Shown here: positions 1 to 8,275 of the stretch, one piece after another
Numbering within the stretch: position 1 is the stretch's first letter
Layout of the letters: the number at the start of each line of letters is the position of its first letter
Source: Sedimentisphaerales bacterium
GTDB taxonomy: Bacteria > Planctomycetota > Phycisphaerae > Sedimentisphaerales > Anaerobacaceae
Reading direction: 5' to 3'
NCBI GenBank assembly: GCA_029907605.1
Contig: JARYLO010000013.1
Coordinates: 1 to 34,942 of the forward strand
DNA: 34,942 nt
Translations under genes and position numbers: made by a program
Notes under the pieces: model-generated
Seen by the model: only the letters and a program-made list of their open reading frames with translations
The model's database searches: none
Told to the model about the DNA's origin: nothing

Positions 1-2
1 AT

Positions 3-1448
3 GGTTCTAGCGATAAGCTGGTTGTTTCCGGTGATGTCAATATCGCCGGTGGCACCGTCAAGGCCATAGCAACCGATACCATCGTGGGCACTCGAAGCTA
101 CAAGATCATAGAGGCCAGCTCTGTGACAGGGCAATTCGATGTATTGGACACAGCCCTTGTACATGGGGTCACGAGCTCTGGCCTGGACTACGATCCAGAT
201 GCGGTCTGGCTGTCGCTCACTGCCATGGCCTTCAACGACCCGAACATATGCCTGACCTGGAACCAACAGCAGTTAGGCGGCGCACTGCAGGACATAGCCG
301 ATGATGGCGGCAACGATATAACCGACCAGCTCCAGGACCTGACGGACTTTAACGACCTACGCGATGCATATGACCAGCTCTGTGGCCAGATAAGGCCAAC
401 TATAGCACCGATACTCTTAGGTATATCCAGGCTGGTGATGGGTGCGGCATCCGACAGGATCGAGAACGGATATATCATGCCCGGCTTTGCATCTGGCACC
501 AGGGGCATGGGGATCGGTGGGCCTGTGGCTGGACTGGATTCCGGCAGGTCTTACACGTACAGCCCGCGCGGTGCCATATTTGCTGCTGGCAACGGCACTG
601 CCGTGCTCAGTGACAGGCCTTGGGGTATCTGGGCAAAGGGCTATGGGATGTTCGGCGATAGGCAAGCAGAGGAAGGTGTCTGGGGATACCAATACAATGC
701 ATACGGCATCTCCCTCGGTGTAGACCTGAAGTTCGATGAGGCCTTTGTCGGCGGCATAACGGTAGGGTTTGCCACGGCCGATGTGGACTATGACAGCTCC
801 TTTGACAGGTCCAACATAGATGCAAAGCACATAGGCATCTATTGGCGGTACAACCCTGATCCGTGGTACATCTCTGGTCTTGCATCGGTTGGCAAGCTGA
901 GTATGGGGACAGACCGGTATGTGGACCTGACTGGAGAGCACCTGATCGGAGAGTTTGACGGCATAAGCCAGAGCCTGTACGTAGAGACAGGAAGCAAGTG
1001 GCGGCAGGTCAATGATTGGCAGGTCAATCCACTTGCAGGTATCCAGCTCAGTAGGGTCCACCTGGATAGTTACACAGAGACGGGCGGTGCCAGTGCCCTG
1101 AGCTTTGGTGAGCAGGACTACGATTCGATCAAGGGTTCCTTGGGTGGCAGGATCACGAGGGTGATTACTGCCAGTACATTTGGTAGTCCAGCCACATTGG
1201 AGCTGAGGGCAAGATGGATACATGAGTTCGGGGATGTGCAGTCCGTTGTGAGGACGGCATTCGCAACCAACCCGGATGTGACCTTCGGGGTCAGGGACGC
1301 CAAGTTGCCAAGAGACAGTGCATTGCTCGGCACGAGCCTGAATATGGAGGTCAACCAGCAATTGAGGCTTTGGCTGGACTATGACGTACGTCTGAACCCA
1401 GACGAGGCAGTACACCAGATAAGCGTAGTCGGGCAGTATAGATGGTAG
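3..1448 (+). CDS. Autotransporter-type outer-membrane beta-barrel protein, 3' part
   Basis: The reading frame is open to the left edge, so the gene starts outside the window; a GTG at 84 is in frame but is not a likely start. The first ~30 visible codons read like the end of a repetitive passenger domain (VVSGDVNIAGGTV). A linker follows that contains the 'YDQLCGQIRPT' segment often found just before autotransporter barrels. From about 633 to the stop comes a barrel-like region with alternating aromatic/polar strands (WAKGYGMFGD, AYGISLGVDLKF, RYNPDPWYISGLASVGKL) ending in an aromatic residue (GQYRW), as outer-membrane barrels do. The family secretes or displays its N-terminal passenger across the outer membrane. 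The nature of the passenger cannot be told from here. A terminator follows directly, so it is not co-transcribed with thiS. Confidence 0.82.
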   Translation, partial: GSSDKLVVSGDVNIAGGTVKAIATDTIVGTRSYKIIEASSVTGQFDVLDTALVHGVTSSGLDYDPDAVWLSLTAMAFNDPNICLTWNQQQLGGALQDIADDGGNDITDQLQDLTDFNDLRDAYDQLCGQIRPTIAPILLGISRLVMGAASDRIENGYIMPGFASGTRGMGIGGPVAGLDSGRSYTYSPRGAIFAAGNGTAVLSDRPWGIWAKGYGMFGDRQAEEGVWGYQYNAYGISLGVDLKFDEAFVGGITVGFATADVDYDSSFDRSNIDAKHIGIYWRYNPDPWYISGLASVGKLSMGTDRYVDLTGEHLIGEFDGISQSLYVETGSKWRQVNDWQVNPLAGIQLSRVHLDSYTETGGASALSFGEQDYDSIKGSLGGRITRVITASTFGSPATLELRARWIHEFGDVQSVVRTAFATNPDVTFGVRDAKLPRDSALLGTSLNMEVNQQLRLWLDYDVRLNPDEAVHQISVVGQYRW

Positions 1449-1473
1449 GGCGAGTGTAGTTCGATAGGGTCCG

Positions 1474-1504
1474 GGGGCAGGCCTTTGGCCTGCCCCTCTT
1501 GTTT
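1474..1504 (+). terminator. Rho-independent terminator after the autotransporter gene
   Basis: A perfect 10-bp stem (GGGGCAGGCC / GGCCTGCCCC) with a TTT loop is followed by TCTTGTTT. It lies 25 bp after the autotransporter stop codon and upstream of the putative thiS promoter, so it separates the two units. Confidence 0.9.
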
Positions 1505-1509
1505 GTGGG

Positions 1510-1538
1510 TTGCTGGCCGGCCAGGTCTGTGCTATCAT
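1510..1538 (+). promoter_or_regulatory. Putative sigma70-like promoter of thiSGH
   Basis: TTGCTG and TATCAT are separated by 17 bp, about 75 bp upstream of thiS and just behind the terminator of the previous gene. No TPP riboswitch core could be seen between this site and thiS. The call rests on sequence match only. Confidence 0.5.
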
Positions 1539-1613
1539 CTCGATGTCACCAAACATGGTTGGCCGAAGGCCTGTATATGGTTAGGAGCCCTGCAATAGGG
1601 CAGGACCTCGATA

Positions 1614-1823
1614 ATGGCGATGCTGAAGATCAATGGCGTAGAGCGTACATTCAGTGATCCGCTGCCGCGGACCCTTGCTGAGCTATTGCAGCTTCTTGGG
1701 GTTGATGCTGCAACAGTGGTTGCAGAGATCGATGGGCAGATCGTACGAAAGGAATCCTTTGGTGTCACGCCGTTGCGAGATGGCCAATCGATCGAGCTGG
1801 TGCGTTTTGTAGGTGGGGGGTGA
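1614..1823 (+). CDS. thiS: Sulfur carrier protein ThiS
   Basis: A small ubiquitin-fold sulfur carrier of 69 residues (67 if the second ATG at 1620 is used), the usual ThiS size. It begins with the typical [11 protein letters not shown] strand, has the LAELLQLLG helix, and ends in Gly-Gly, where ThiF adenylates and a thiocarboxylate is formed. ThiS then delivers sulfur to ThiG for the thiazole ring of thiamin. AGGAC about 10 bp upstream can serve as ribosome-binding site. Its end is only 1 bp from the ATG of thiG, so the two are translated together. The sulfur-loading partner ThiF is not in this window. Confidence 0.9.
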   Translation: MAMLKINGVERTFSDPLPRTLAELLQLLGVDAATVVAEIDGQIVRKESFGVTPLRDGQSIELVRFVGGG

Positions 1824-1824
1824 G

Positions 1825-2592
1825 ATGGACAGGCTTACCATTGCCGGCAGGCAGTTCGATTCCAGGCTGATGGTCGGGACCGGGAAGTTTGCCTCCCCTC
1901 AGATCATGGCCCAGGCAATAGAGGCATCTGGTGCCCAGATTGTCACCGTTGCACTCAGGAGGATAGACCTTTCTGATCCAAATGATCGGTTGCTCTCTGC
2001 CATAGATCAGACCAAGGTCCTATTGCTCCCAAACACATCAGGTGCACGCGATGCCACTGAGGCGGTGCGGCTTGCCAGGCTTGCCAGGGCCGCTACCGGT
2101 AATCCATGGATCAAGCTAGAGGTCACACCCGATCCCTACAGCCTCCTGCCAGACCCGGTGGAGACCCTGAGGGCCGCAGAGGTCCTGGTAAAGGAGGGAT
2201 TTGTGGTCCTGCCATACATAAACGCAGACCCGATCCTTGCCAAGCGATTGCAGGATGTGGGGACTGCTACGGTCATGCCCTTGGCAAGCCCCATTGGATC
2301 CAATCAAGGCCTCAAGACGCGGATGTCGCTGGAGCTGATCATAGAACAGGCCAGGGTCCCTGTTGTGGTGGATGCAGGTCTAGGTCTGCCATCCCATGCG
2401 GCAGATGCGATGGAGATGGGTGCTGATGCCGTGCTGGTGAACACGGCCATAGCCACTGCAGCGGACCCTGTTGCCATGGCAAGGGCATTTAGGCTGGCGG
2501 TGAAGGCAGGCAGGCTTGGCTATCTTGCTGGGCCACGAGGTGCCAGCAGGCTTGCCCAGGCCTCCAGTCCCATTGAGGGCCTATTGCAATGA
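1825..2592 (+). CDS. thiG: Thiazole synthase ThiG
   Basis: Makes the thiamin thiazole phosphate from deoxyxylulose-5-phosphate, dehydroglycine and ThiS thiocarboxylate. The TIM-barrel protein has the ThiG N-terminus ([19 protein letters not shown]), the VTVALRR segment, the Schiff-base lysine in IKLEV at about residue 97 (B. subtilis position 96), and the phosphate-site motifs [23 protein letters not shown] in two parts near residues 185-205. Length 255 aa is normal. The ATG at 1825 is preferred over the GTG at 1813, which would overlap thiS, because a G-rich Shine-Dalgarno run lies just before it and the protein then starts where the family does. It overlaps thiH by 4 bp. Confidence 0.95.
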   Translation: MDRLTIAGRQFDSRLMVGTGKFASPQIMAQAIEASGAQIVTVALRRIDLSDPNDRLLSAIDQTKVLLLPNTSGARDATEAVRLARLARAATGNPWIKLEVTPDPYSLLPDPVETLRAAEVLVKEGFVVLPYINADPILAKRLQDVGTATVMPLASPIGSNQGLKTRMSLELIIEQARVPVVVDAGLGLPSHAADAMEMGADAVLVNTAIATAADPVAMARAFRLAVKAGRLGYLAGPRGASRLAQASSPIEGLLQ

Positions 2593-3749
2593 GCGTAGCG
2601 GTCAGCAGCTCCATCCATCAGATACTTGCTGACAAGGGGCTGGACCATCACGGGCAGTGGTGGCAAGAGCGGATAGCCGCTATAAGTGCCGATCAGGTAG
2701 AGGCAGCGCTTGCAGAACCGCCTGGCAGGTATCGGCTGGAGCGTTTGATGGCCCTGATCAGTCCTGCAGCATCCAGGTATCTGCCGGCCATGGCAAGGCA
2801 GGCGGAGGAGCTGACTATCCGTAGGTTTGGCTTGACTGTAGGACTTTATGCCCCACTGTATCTTTCGAACTATTGTATCAATTGCTGCATATACTGTGGC
2901 TTCAACAGGCAGAGCCATGCCCTCAGGAGGCGGCTTGACATAGAGCAGGCAGTCCAGGAGGCAAGGGTCATCAGGTCAGAGGGCTTTACTGATATCCTGC
3001 TGGTTAGTAGCCATGATCCAGGTTTCATTACTGTTGGTTATCTAGTTGAACTGGCAGGCCGTCTGCGTGAGATCTTCAGCAGTATCTCTGTGGAGGTCCA
3101 GCAGTTGGATGTCGATGGGTACAGATCCATACTTGGTGCAGGGATAGATGGGGTCACGATCTATCAGGAGACATACGATCGTGATACATACAAGAGGTTT
3201 CATTTGGCTGGACCGAAGTCTGATTATGACCTGAGGTTATCTGCACCTGATGCCATTGCCCAGGCTGGTATGCGGAGATTGGGGTTGGGGGTGCTGTTGG
3301 GGTTGGGCGATTGGCGTATAGAGACCTTGGCCCTTGCTGAGCATGCACATTATCTGATGACCAGGTACTGGCAATGTCATATCTCTTTTTCGTTCCCGCG
3401 GATAAGGCCTGCGATGGGGCTGGATGAAGTGGTCTTTGAGCACCTGGTCAGTGATAAGGAACTGGTACAGATGATCCTTGCCCTGAGGCTGTGTTTTGGG
3501 GATGCAGGTTGTGTGCTTTCTACGAGGGAGCCTGCGTGGTTGAGGGATAGGCTTATAAGGCTTGGGATTACCCGTATGAGTGCAGGTAGCAGGACCACAC
3601 CAGGGGGTTATTGTGGACCGACGGATGCGGTTGGTCAGTTTGAGGTGGCGGATCACAGGTCTGCGGCCGAGGTAGCAGATGTGATTAGGCGTGCAGGCCG
3701 TGAGCCTGTGTGGAAGGACTGGGATCAGGCCTTTGTGTGTATACAATGA
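2589..3749 (+). CDS. thiH: 2-iminoacetate synthase ThiH (radical SAM tyrosine lyase)
   Basis: Cleaves tyrosine to p-cresol and dehydroglycine, the glycine-like donor used by ThiG. It is a radical SAM enzyme of 386 aa with the iron-sulfur motif Cys96-x3-Cys100-x2-Cys103 ([12 protein letters not shown]), a downstream VEVQQLD/YQETYDR region typical of ThiH, and the C-terminal biotin/thiamin-synthase-associated region with [11 protein letters not shown]. HydG is the nearest relative, but it would carry a second C-terminal cluster motif and hydrogenase neighbours, neither of which is seen. The start ATG lies in the thiG stop (ATGA overlap), implying translational coupling. Use of ThiH rather than the oxygen-dependent ThiO fits an anaerobe. 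Confidence 0.93.
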   Translation: MSVAVSSSIHQILADKGLDHHGQWWQERIAAISADQVEAALAEPPGRYRLERLMALISPAASRYLPAMARQAEELTIRRFGLTVGLYAPLYLSNYCINCCIYCGFNRQSHALRRRLDIEQAVQEARVIRSEGFTDILLVSSHDPGFITVGYLVELAGRLREIFSSISVEVQQLDVDGYRSILGAGIDGVTIYQETYDRDTYKRFHLAGPKSDYDLRLSAPDAIAQAGMRRLGLGVLLGLGDWRIETLALAEHAHYLMTRYWQCHISFSFPRIRPAMGLDEVVFEHLVSDKELVQMILALRLCFGDAGCVLSTREPAWLRDRLIRLGITRMSAGSRTTPGGYCGPTDAVGQFEVADHRSAAEVADVIRRAGREPVWKDWDQAFVCIQ

Positions 3750-3750
3750 T

Positions 3751-3784
3751 GCGGAGGGGCTGATGTCCGCCTCAGCCCCTCCGC
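3751..3784. terminator. Strong stem-loop between thiH and the convergent PEP-CTERM gene
   Basis: A 13-bp perfect stem (GCGGAGGGGCTGA / TCAGCCCCTCCGC) with an 8-nt loop lies 1 bp after the thiH stop and 29 bp beyond the stop of the convergent minus-strand gene. Neither side has a clear T-run, so intrinsic termination is plausible rather than certain; it could also act as a 3' mRNA-stabilising hairpin. Confidence 0.6.
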
Positions 3785-3813
3785 CTTGCGTAGGGGAAGG
3801 TGGTCTGGTATGC

Positions 3814-4458
3814 TCAGCACCAGACTATCTTCCTCTTCCTGATCCATCCGACCAACCCTGTCCCTATCCCAGAGAGCAGTAATGCCCCAGGGGCAGGGAT
3901 GGGCATGGCATCGATACCTAGGCGGCTATCGAAAAGGGAATCGCCGCCGTTGGTTATTGTGAACACGATCGTGTAGAGTCCCGTTGACGGGAACGTGTAC
4001 GCTACGGTCTTCCACGGGGTACCCCAATACGGTTGCGGGTCTGTCGAGACCGATTCATAGAATAGGGTGGCTATAGCCGGGTTGTCCGGGCTGTTGCCAT
4101 TCGTTATATTTCCAGTGGCCCAGTCGTTGTAAGGCATACAGTCGTGGGAGTCCCAAAAGTAGGCAAACCTTAGCACGTCGCCTTGATCTGCGGTGAAGGT
4201 TTGGTAGAGCTTTGTGAAGCTGTAAGGTCCATCAGTCTTTAGTACGGCCATTTTCGACCCACTGGATGGCACCCAGCTAGTGACACCGGTTCCGAAGGGA
4301 TCCGAGTGGGCCGGTACAACACTGACAGATCCTCCGGGTGGAACGATTACATTCCATCCAGCAAGCCCGTTCTCAAAGCTCAGGTTGGTAATTGACACGG
4401 TAGCTTGTGACACGGATGCTGCCACAAGTATAATAGTTACCAAGGTATAGAGCCTCAT
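3814..4458 (-). CDS. PEP-CTERM sorting-domain exported protein
   Basis: A 214-aa protein with an N-terminal signal peptide (residues 1-19, LVTIILVAASVSQA), a beta-rich body starting LSFENGLAGWNV (resembling small carbohydrate-binding or choice-of-anchor domains), and a C-terminal sorting signal: PAPG at 188-191, a short hydrophobic helix (about 192-205) and a basic RKRK tail. PAPG-type variants are common in planctomycetes. Exosortase is expected to cleave at this tail and anchor or release the protein; no exosortase gene is in the window. The start is supported by AGGAGAGGG about 5 bp upstream of the ATG. The gene stands alone and converges on thiH. The body's function is unknown; surface or matrix roles are only inferred from the family. 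Confidence 0.8.
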   Translation of the reverse strand: MRLYTLVTIILVAASVSQATVSITNLSFENGLAGWNVIVPPGGSVSVVPAHSDPFGTGVTSWVPSSGSKMAVLKTDGPYSFTKLYQTFTADQGDVLRFAYFWDSHDCMPYNDWATGNITNGNSPDNPAIATLFYESVSTDPQPYWGTPWKTVAYTFPSTGLYTIVFTITNGGDSLFDSRLGIDAMPIPAPGALLLSGIGTGLVGWIRKRKIVWC

Positions 4459-4525
4459 AGTTCCCTCTCCTTCTAAATGGTTCTCGCTAAGTTTGTGATT
4501 AATGATTCTTACACAACGCTACGCC

Positions 4526-4542
4526 GACTTTTGCGACTTTTG
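4526..4542. repeat. Short tandem direct repeat upstream of the PEP-CTERM gene
   Basis: GACTTTTG occurs twice, separated by one C, 70-85 bp upstream of the PEP-CTERM start codon (on the minus strand, CAAAAGTC twice at a 9-bp period). Its position suggests a regulator site, but no matching regulator can be named. Confidence 0.4.
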
Positions 4543-4749
4543 GCCAGTTTGGAGGTCCCCGGGCGTGCGTAAGGCCCTGCATTGCACTTTGCAGAGCAGT
4601 TGAACTGAATCTTGGTCTCGCTTTTCCCATTGCCACTGCGTTCTCTCGTTTTTCTGTGTGCATTTGAGCACACCCTCTCTCTACCGCCAGAAGGTGGTCT
4701 CCCAAACCTCTGTCTTTAAGTGATTCTACTCATCCCTGACTGTGTTACC

Positions 4750-4769
4750 GGCTGACCGATTGGTCAGCC
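4750..4769. promoter_or_regulatory. Inverted repeat GGCTGACC-N4-GGTCAGCC
   Basis: Perfect 8-bp arms around a 4-bp centre in noncoding DNA. It could be an operator for a dimeric regulator or a small hairpin. There is no T-run, so it is not a terminator. Confidence 0.4.
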
Positions 4770-4869
4770 AAGATGCTCAAATCCCTCAAGCTCTCTTTAG
4801 CGTATCAAAGTAATAACTGGAATCAATTGTGGAAATTACGTATTTTTGTCGATGGATAAGATCCATATC

Positions 4870-5226
4870 TCACCGCTGGCAAGCGGACGCAAACACTGGG
4901 GTTGACCTAGACCCCATGGATTGTCCTGCACATGCTGGCTGTGCTGGACCTAGGCCAAGGCTGACAGCTCGCAATACTAGGTGGACCAGGCTGTCGGCCT
5001 CTAGCTTTTCCATGATGTGTTGTCTGTGGACCTCTGTAGTCCTGTTGGACTTATGTATGTGGTAGGGGACCTGCTTGCTGGTGAGGCCTTCCAAGATCCC
5101 TGTGCTGGTAAGGCCCGGTGGAGAGATGACGCCTGTCATAGACCCCTTCCTCCTATGCAGTTCATATACCTGGCACCCACCCTGTACGCTAGGTGTTCTG
5201 TATAGTGCGTTTCGTGTAAAAGTCAA
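4870..5226 (-). pseudogene. Decayed LuxR/FixJ-type HTH fragment
   Basis: Read on the minus strand, the middle of this 118-codon frame matches the output domain of a NarL/FixJ-type response regulator: ILEGLTSKQ, then a helix-turn-helix-like YHIHKSNRTTEVHR, then HIMEKLEADSLVHLV. Key LuxR residues are recognisable, but several conserved positions are changed (Lys and Thr where hydrophobic helix residues are usual, Pro inside a helix) and the usual PREREVL block before ILEG is not intact. No receiver domain precedes it, and the frame runs on past the normal domain end without similarity. This suggests the remnant of a regulator that has lost its N-terminus. The recognition is by eye; a profile search against the GerE/LuxR HTH family would decide. 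Confidence 0.5.
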
Positions 5227-5305
5227 GAGAGAATGGCATTGGTAGGCTGTCTTGTGGCCATAGGGCTTGATGGTTGGGTGAGGACCGCTTTGCCATTGGC
5301 GATCC

Positions 5306-5333
5306 TTGCTAGCAGCAGAGATATGGGTATCAT
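5306..5333 (+). promoter_or_regulatory. Putative promoter of the GH115 operon
   Basis: TTGCTA and TATCAT with a 16-bp spacer, ending 35 bp before the GH115 start codon. The -10 element equals those of the putative thiSGH and nrpR promoters. The rest of the leader back to 5227 shows nothing further. Confidence 0.4.
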
Positions 5334-5368
5334 TTGGCTAGGCGTGTCGTTTTATAGGCTGACGGGCT

Positions 5369-8272
5369 ATGGTTGTGTTTGGTGTGATCATATCTTTGGT
5401 TTTTCAGGCTGGGATACCGGGAATCCAGGTCACAGGACTGGCAAGCCCGGAGGATATGGCCATTGTTGGGCCTGGCCATGTAGTCAGGATCATTATTGAC
5501 CCCAATGAGGACAGGGCGGTACAGCGGGCAGGGAGGGATCTGGTGGAGGATATAGGCCTGGTTACTGGAAGGAAGCCCCAGATGGTGGCCTTTGCCCCAG
5601 AGGATGCCGAGGGCCTGATTGTGATTGGTACTATCCCGACTGGCAGGCTGATAAGGACCTTGGTTAGATCCGGCAGGTTGGATGCAGGTCAGATTGTAGG
5701 TAGGCCCGAGTCATACGTGATCCAGACGGTACAGCAGCCGGTTGAGGGTGTAGAGAAGGCCTTGGTTATTGCAGGTTCAGACCGGCGAGGTGCGATCTAC
5801 GGGATATACACCTTATCAGAGGCAATTGGTGTAAGCCCTTGGTATTGGTGGGCGGATGTGCCTATCCAGAGGCGTCCGACCTTGGCGATAAGACCTGTCA
5901 AGTTAATGCAGGGCCCTCCAGCGGTAAGGTACAGGGGGATATTCATCAACGACGAGGGCTTTGGGCTGCGGCCATGGGCGGCAAAGACCTTCGATCCGGA
6001 GTTTGGCAACATAGGCCCAAGGACATATGGCAAGGTCTTTGAGTTGTTGTTGAGGCTGAAGGCGAATCTGCTGTGGCCTGCAATGCACGAGGGCACGATC
6101 GCATTCAATCGCATACCGGAGAATAGGGAGCTTGCAGACCAATACGGTATCATCATAGGGTCTTCACATTGCGAGCAGATGCTCCGCAACAATGTCGATG
6201 AGTGGGGAAGGGATGGCAGGGGTGAGTATAACTACGTCACCAATCGAGATGCGGTCCTTGCATATTGGGAGGCGAGGGTCAAGGAATTTGCCAAATACGA
6301 GGGGATCTATACGGTAGGCATGCGAGGTATCCACGATTCTGGTATGCCTGGTGGGGGCAGCCCTACTCAGCAGGCACAAAGGCTGCACCAGATCATCGCA
6401 GATCAGAGGGGCCTGCTTTCGCGATACGTCAACGAGGACCTGACAAAGGTCCCGCAGATGTTCTGCCCATACAAGGAGGTCCTTGCCCTCTACAGGCTTG
6501 CACCTGAGATACCTCAAGACATCACCATCTGTTGGCCTGATGACAATTGGGGATATATCAGGCAGTTCTGCAACCACACAGAGCGGGCCAGATCTGGAGG
6601 GGCAGGTGTGTACTACCACATATCCTATTGGGGATTACCCTACGATTATCTGTGGCTTTGCTCGACGCCGCCTACATTGATATGGGAGGAGATGACAAAG
6701 GCATTTGATTATGGAGCAGATCGCATTTGGGTGGTCAATGTGGGCGACATAAAACCTGCTGAGATCGGGCTAGAGTTCTTCCTGCGCCTGGCATGGGATC
6801 CGCATAGATATGGACCAAGCGATATCAATGACTATCTGGTCTCAAGATTCTGCAGGGACTTTGGCCCCGAGTATGGCAAGGAGATGGCAGCCATCATGCA
6901 GGAATACTACCGGCTGTGCCTACAGCGCAGGCCAGAACACATGGGCATAGATCCGCGCAACAGGTATCTGGCTGACCCAGGATTTGCTGTCATGCTCAAT
7001 GGCGATGAGGCAAAGGCCAGGCTGGAGGCGTTCAAGGCCATTGCCGCAAGGGTAGATAGGATTGCGGGGCAATTACCAGCCGAATACAAGGATGCCTTCT
7101 TTCAACTAGTTGCATATCCGGTCAAGGCAGCTTGCTTGATGAATGAGAAGGGACTTTGCATATCCAGGTTCAAGACATATGCGGCCCAGGGTAGGGCCTG
7201 TGCAGCAAGGTATCTGCAGCAGGCATGGGATGCATACCGGCAGATCCAGGATCTTACCGAGATCTACAATAATAAGATTGCGTCAGGTAAGTGGAGGGGG
7301 ATGATGTCTGCATCGCCAAGGGACCTGCCCATATTCGGTCCACCGCAGGCAGGATCGCCTCAGGTACCGGATGGGTCCATACTTGGGGTGGCAGTAGAAG
7401 GATCTGATGCAGCCGTATTCGGTACCTCTGCAGATGCCAATATGGCGCTGCCGCGATTTAGCCGGTTTACACAAAGGAGATACTTTGTCGATGTATTTGA
7501 TGCAGGAAAAGGTCCATCAAGTTGGACTGTGACTGCCAGTGAGGACTGGATCGTTGTTGAGCCGAAGGCCGGCACATCGGATCATAGGCTCTGGGTTGGC
7601 ATAGACTGGCAAGGTGCACCCAAAGGGCCAGATGTCAGTGGCCATGTGATGATCGAATCTGGGCCCCAAAGGGTCAGGGTAGATGTCAGTGTATTCAATC
7701 CAGATACAACCGGGTTTGATGATGCCAAGTTCGTTGAGGACAATGGCCTTATAGTAATCGAGGCCGAGCATGCCAGCCATCTTGTGCCTGGCAGGGATGC
7801 GGCATGGCAGATCATAGATGGCTTGGGTTATAACGGCCAGGCGGTTTGTATACAACCATTCCTGGCGCAGGTCCTCACGGATCCGGTTACCATAGCCAGC
7901 TCCTCGCCCAGAATGGAATACAATCTTTGGGTCTGGCAGCCAGGCAACTGGCATATAGAGGTCAGGGCCCTTCCGACCTTTTCCGTGCAGGCAGGTCAGC
8001 CGCAAAGGGTGGCGGTCGGGTTTGATGATGAATTGCCAAGGATAGTCGCATTCCCGCTATCTCTTACAGAGCGTGACCCCAATTGGCAGCAGTCAGTCCT
8101 AAGGAATATGGCCATTGCCACCAGCACACATCTACTAGAAAGACCGGGCAGACATGTATTGAAGATATGGATGGTAGATCCTGGCATAGTGATAGACTCT
8201 ATAGTCGCCTACATAGGCGATCGGCCCAGGCTGGGCTATACCCTGCCACCAGAGACAATATTGAGAAGGTAA
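5369..8272 (+). CDS. GH115 xylan alpha-1,2-glucuronidase
   Basis: Expected to remove (4-O-methyl-)glucuronic acid side groups from glucuronoxylan. The 967-aa protein shows the family order: an N-terminal domain (about 30-160), the GSDRRGAIYGIY / VSPWYWWADVP block at 136-165, GIFINDEGFGLRPW near 190-203, LLWPAMHEG at 234-242, GSSHCEQMLRNN near 264-275, GMRGIHDSGMPGG near 317-329 and CWPDDNWGYIR near 388-398. A C-terminal region of about 250 aa with IEAEHASH and LWVWQPGNW matches the GH115 C-terminal module. A short hydrophobic N-terminus (VVFGVIISLVFQAG) looks like a signal peptide. It leads a tight cluster: CE8 begins 3 bp after its stop. The ribosome-binding site is weak (GACGGG). Confidence 0.93.
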   Translation: MVVFGVIISLVFQAGIPGIQVTGLASPEDMAIVGPGHVVRIIIDPNEDRAVQRAGRDLVEDIGLVTGRKPQMVAFAPEDAEGLIVIGTIPTGRLIRTLVRSGRLDAGQIVGRPESYVIQTVQQPVEGVEKALVIAGSDRRGAIYGIYTLSEAIGVSPWYWWADVPIQRRPTLAIRPVKLMQGPPAVRYRGIFINDEGFGLRPWAAKTFDPEFGNIGPRTYGKVFELLLRLKANLLWPAMHEGTIAFNRIPENRELADQYGIIIGSSHCEQMLRNNVDEWGRDGRGEYNYVTNRDAVLAYWEARVKEFAKYEGIYTVGMRGIHDSGMPGGGSPTQQAQRLHQIIADQRGLLSRYVNEDLTKVPQMFCPYKEVLALYRLAPEIPQDITICWPDDNWGYIRQFCNHTERARSGGAGVYYHISYWGLPYDYLWLCSTPPTLIWEEMTKAFDYGADRIWVVNVGDIKPAEIGLEFFLRLAWDPHRYGPSDINDYLVSRFCRDFGPEYGKEMAAIMQEYYRLCLQRRPEHMGIDPRNRYLADPGFAVMLNGDEAKARLEAFKAIAARVDRIAGQLPAEYKDAFFQLVAYPVKAACLMNEKGLCISRFKTYAAQGRACAARYLQQAWDAYRQIQDLTEIYNNKIASGKWRGMMSASPRDLPIFGPPQAGSPQVPDGSILGVAVEGSDAAVFGTSADANMALPRFSRFTQRRYFVDVFDAGKGPSSWTVTASEDWIVVEPKAGTSDHRLWVGIDWQGAPKGPDVSGHVMIESGPQRVRVDVSVFNPDTTGFDDAKFVEDNGLIVIEAEHASHLVPGRDAAWQIIDGLGYNGQAVCIQPFLAQVLTDPVTIASSSPRMEYNLWVWQPGNWHIEVRALPTFSVQAGQPQRVAVGFDDELPRIVAFPLSLTERDPNWQQSVLRNMAIATSTHLLERPGRHVLKIWMVDPGIVIDSIVAYIGDRPRLGYTLPPETILRR

Positions 8273-8275
8273 GAT

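Larger units (their letters stand above)
4459..4869. other. Intergenic stretch upstream of the PEP-CTERM gene
   Basis: About 410 bp without a convincing gene. The one modest open frame here (4499-4705, minus strand) shows no recognisable family, no good ribosome-binding site and no protein-like composition. The stretch is more pyrimidine-rich than its neighbours. It holds a short direct repeat (4526-4542) and an inverted repeat (4750-4769), listed separately, which may be regulatory. Confidence 0.5.

Noticed and set aside
417-1556. 379-codon open frame on the minus strand
   Set aside because: It is fully antisense to the autotransporter gene, whose plus-strand protein shows real barrel features; the minus-strand product has no recognisable composition or motifs.
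1539-1613. TPP riboswitch before thiS
   Set aside because: Looked for because thi operons often have one, but the conserved core words were not found and the leader is too short.
4499-4705. Small minus-strand open frame of 68 codons
   Set aside because: No family, weak start context and low-complexity pyrimidine-rich DNA; probably noncoding.
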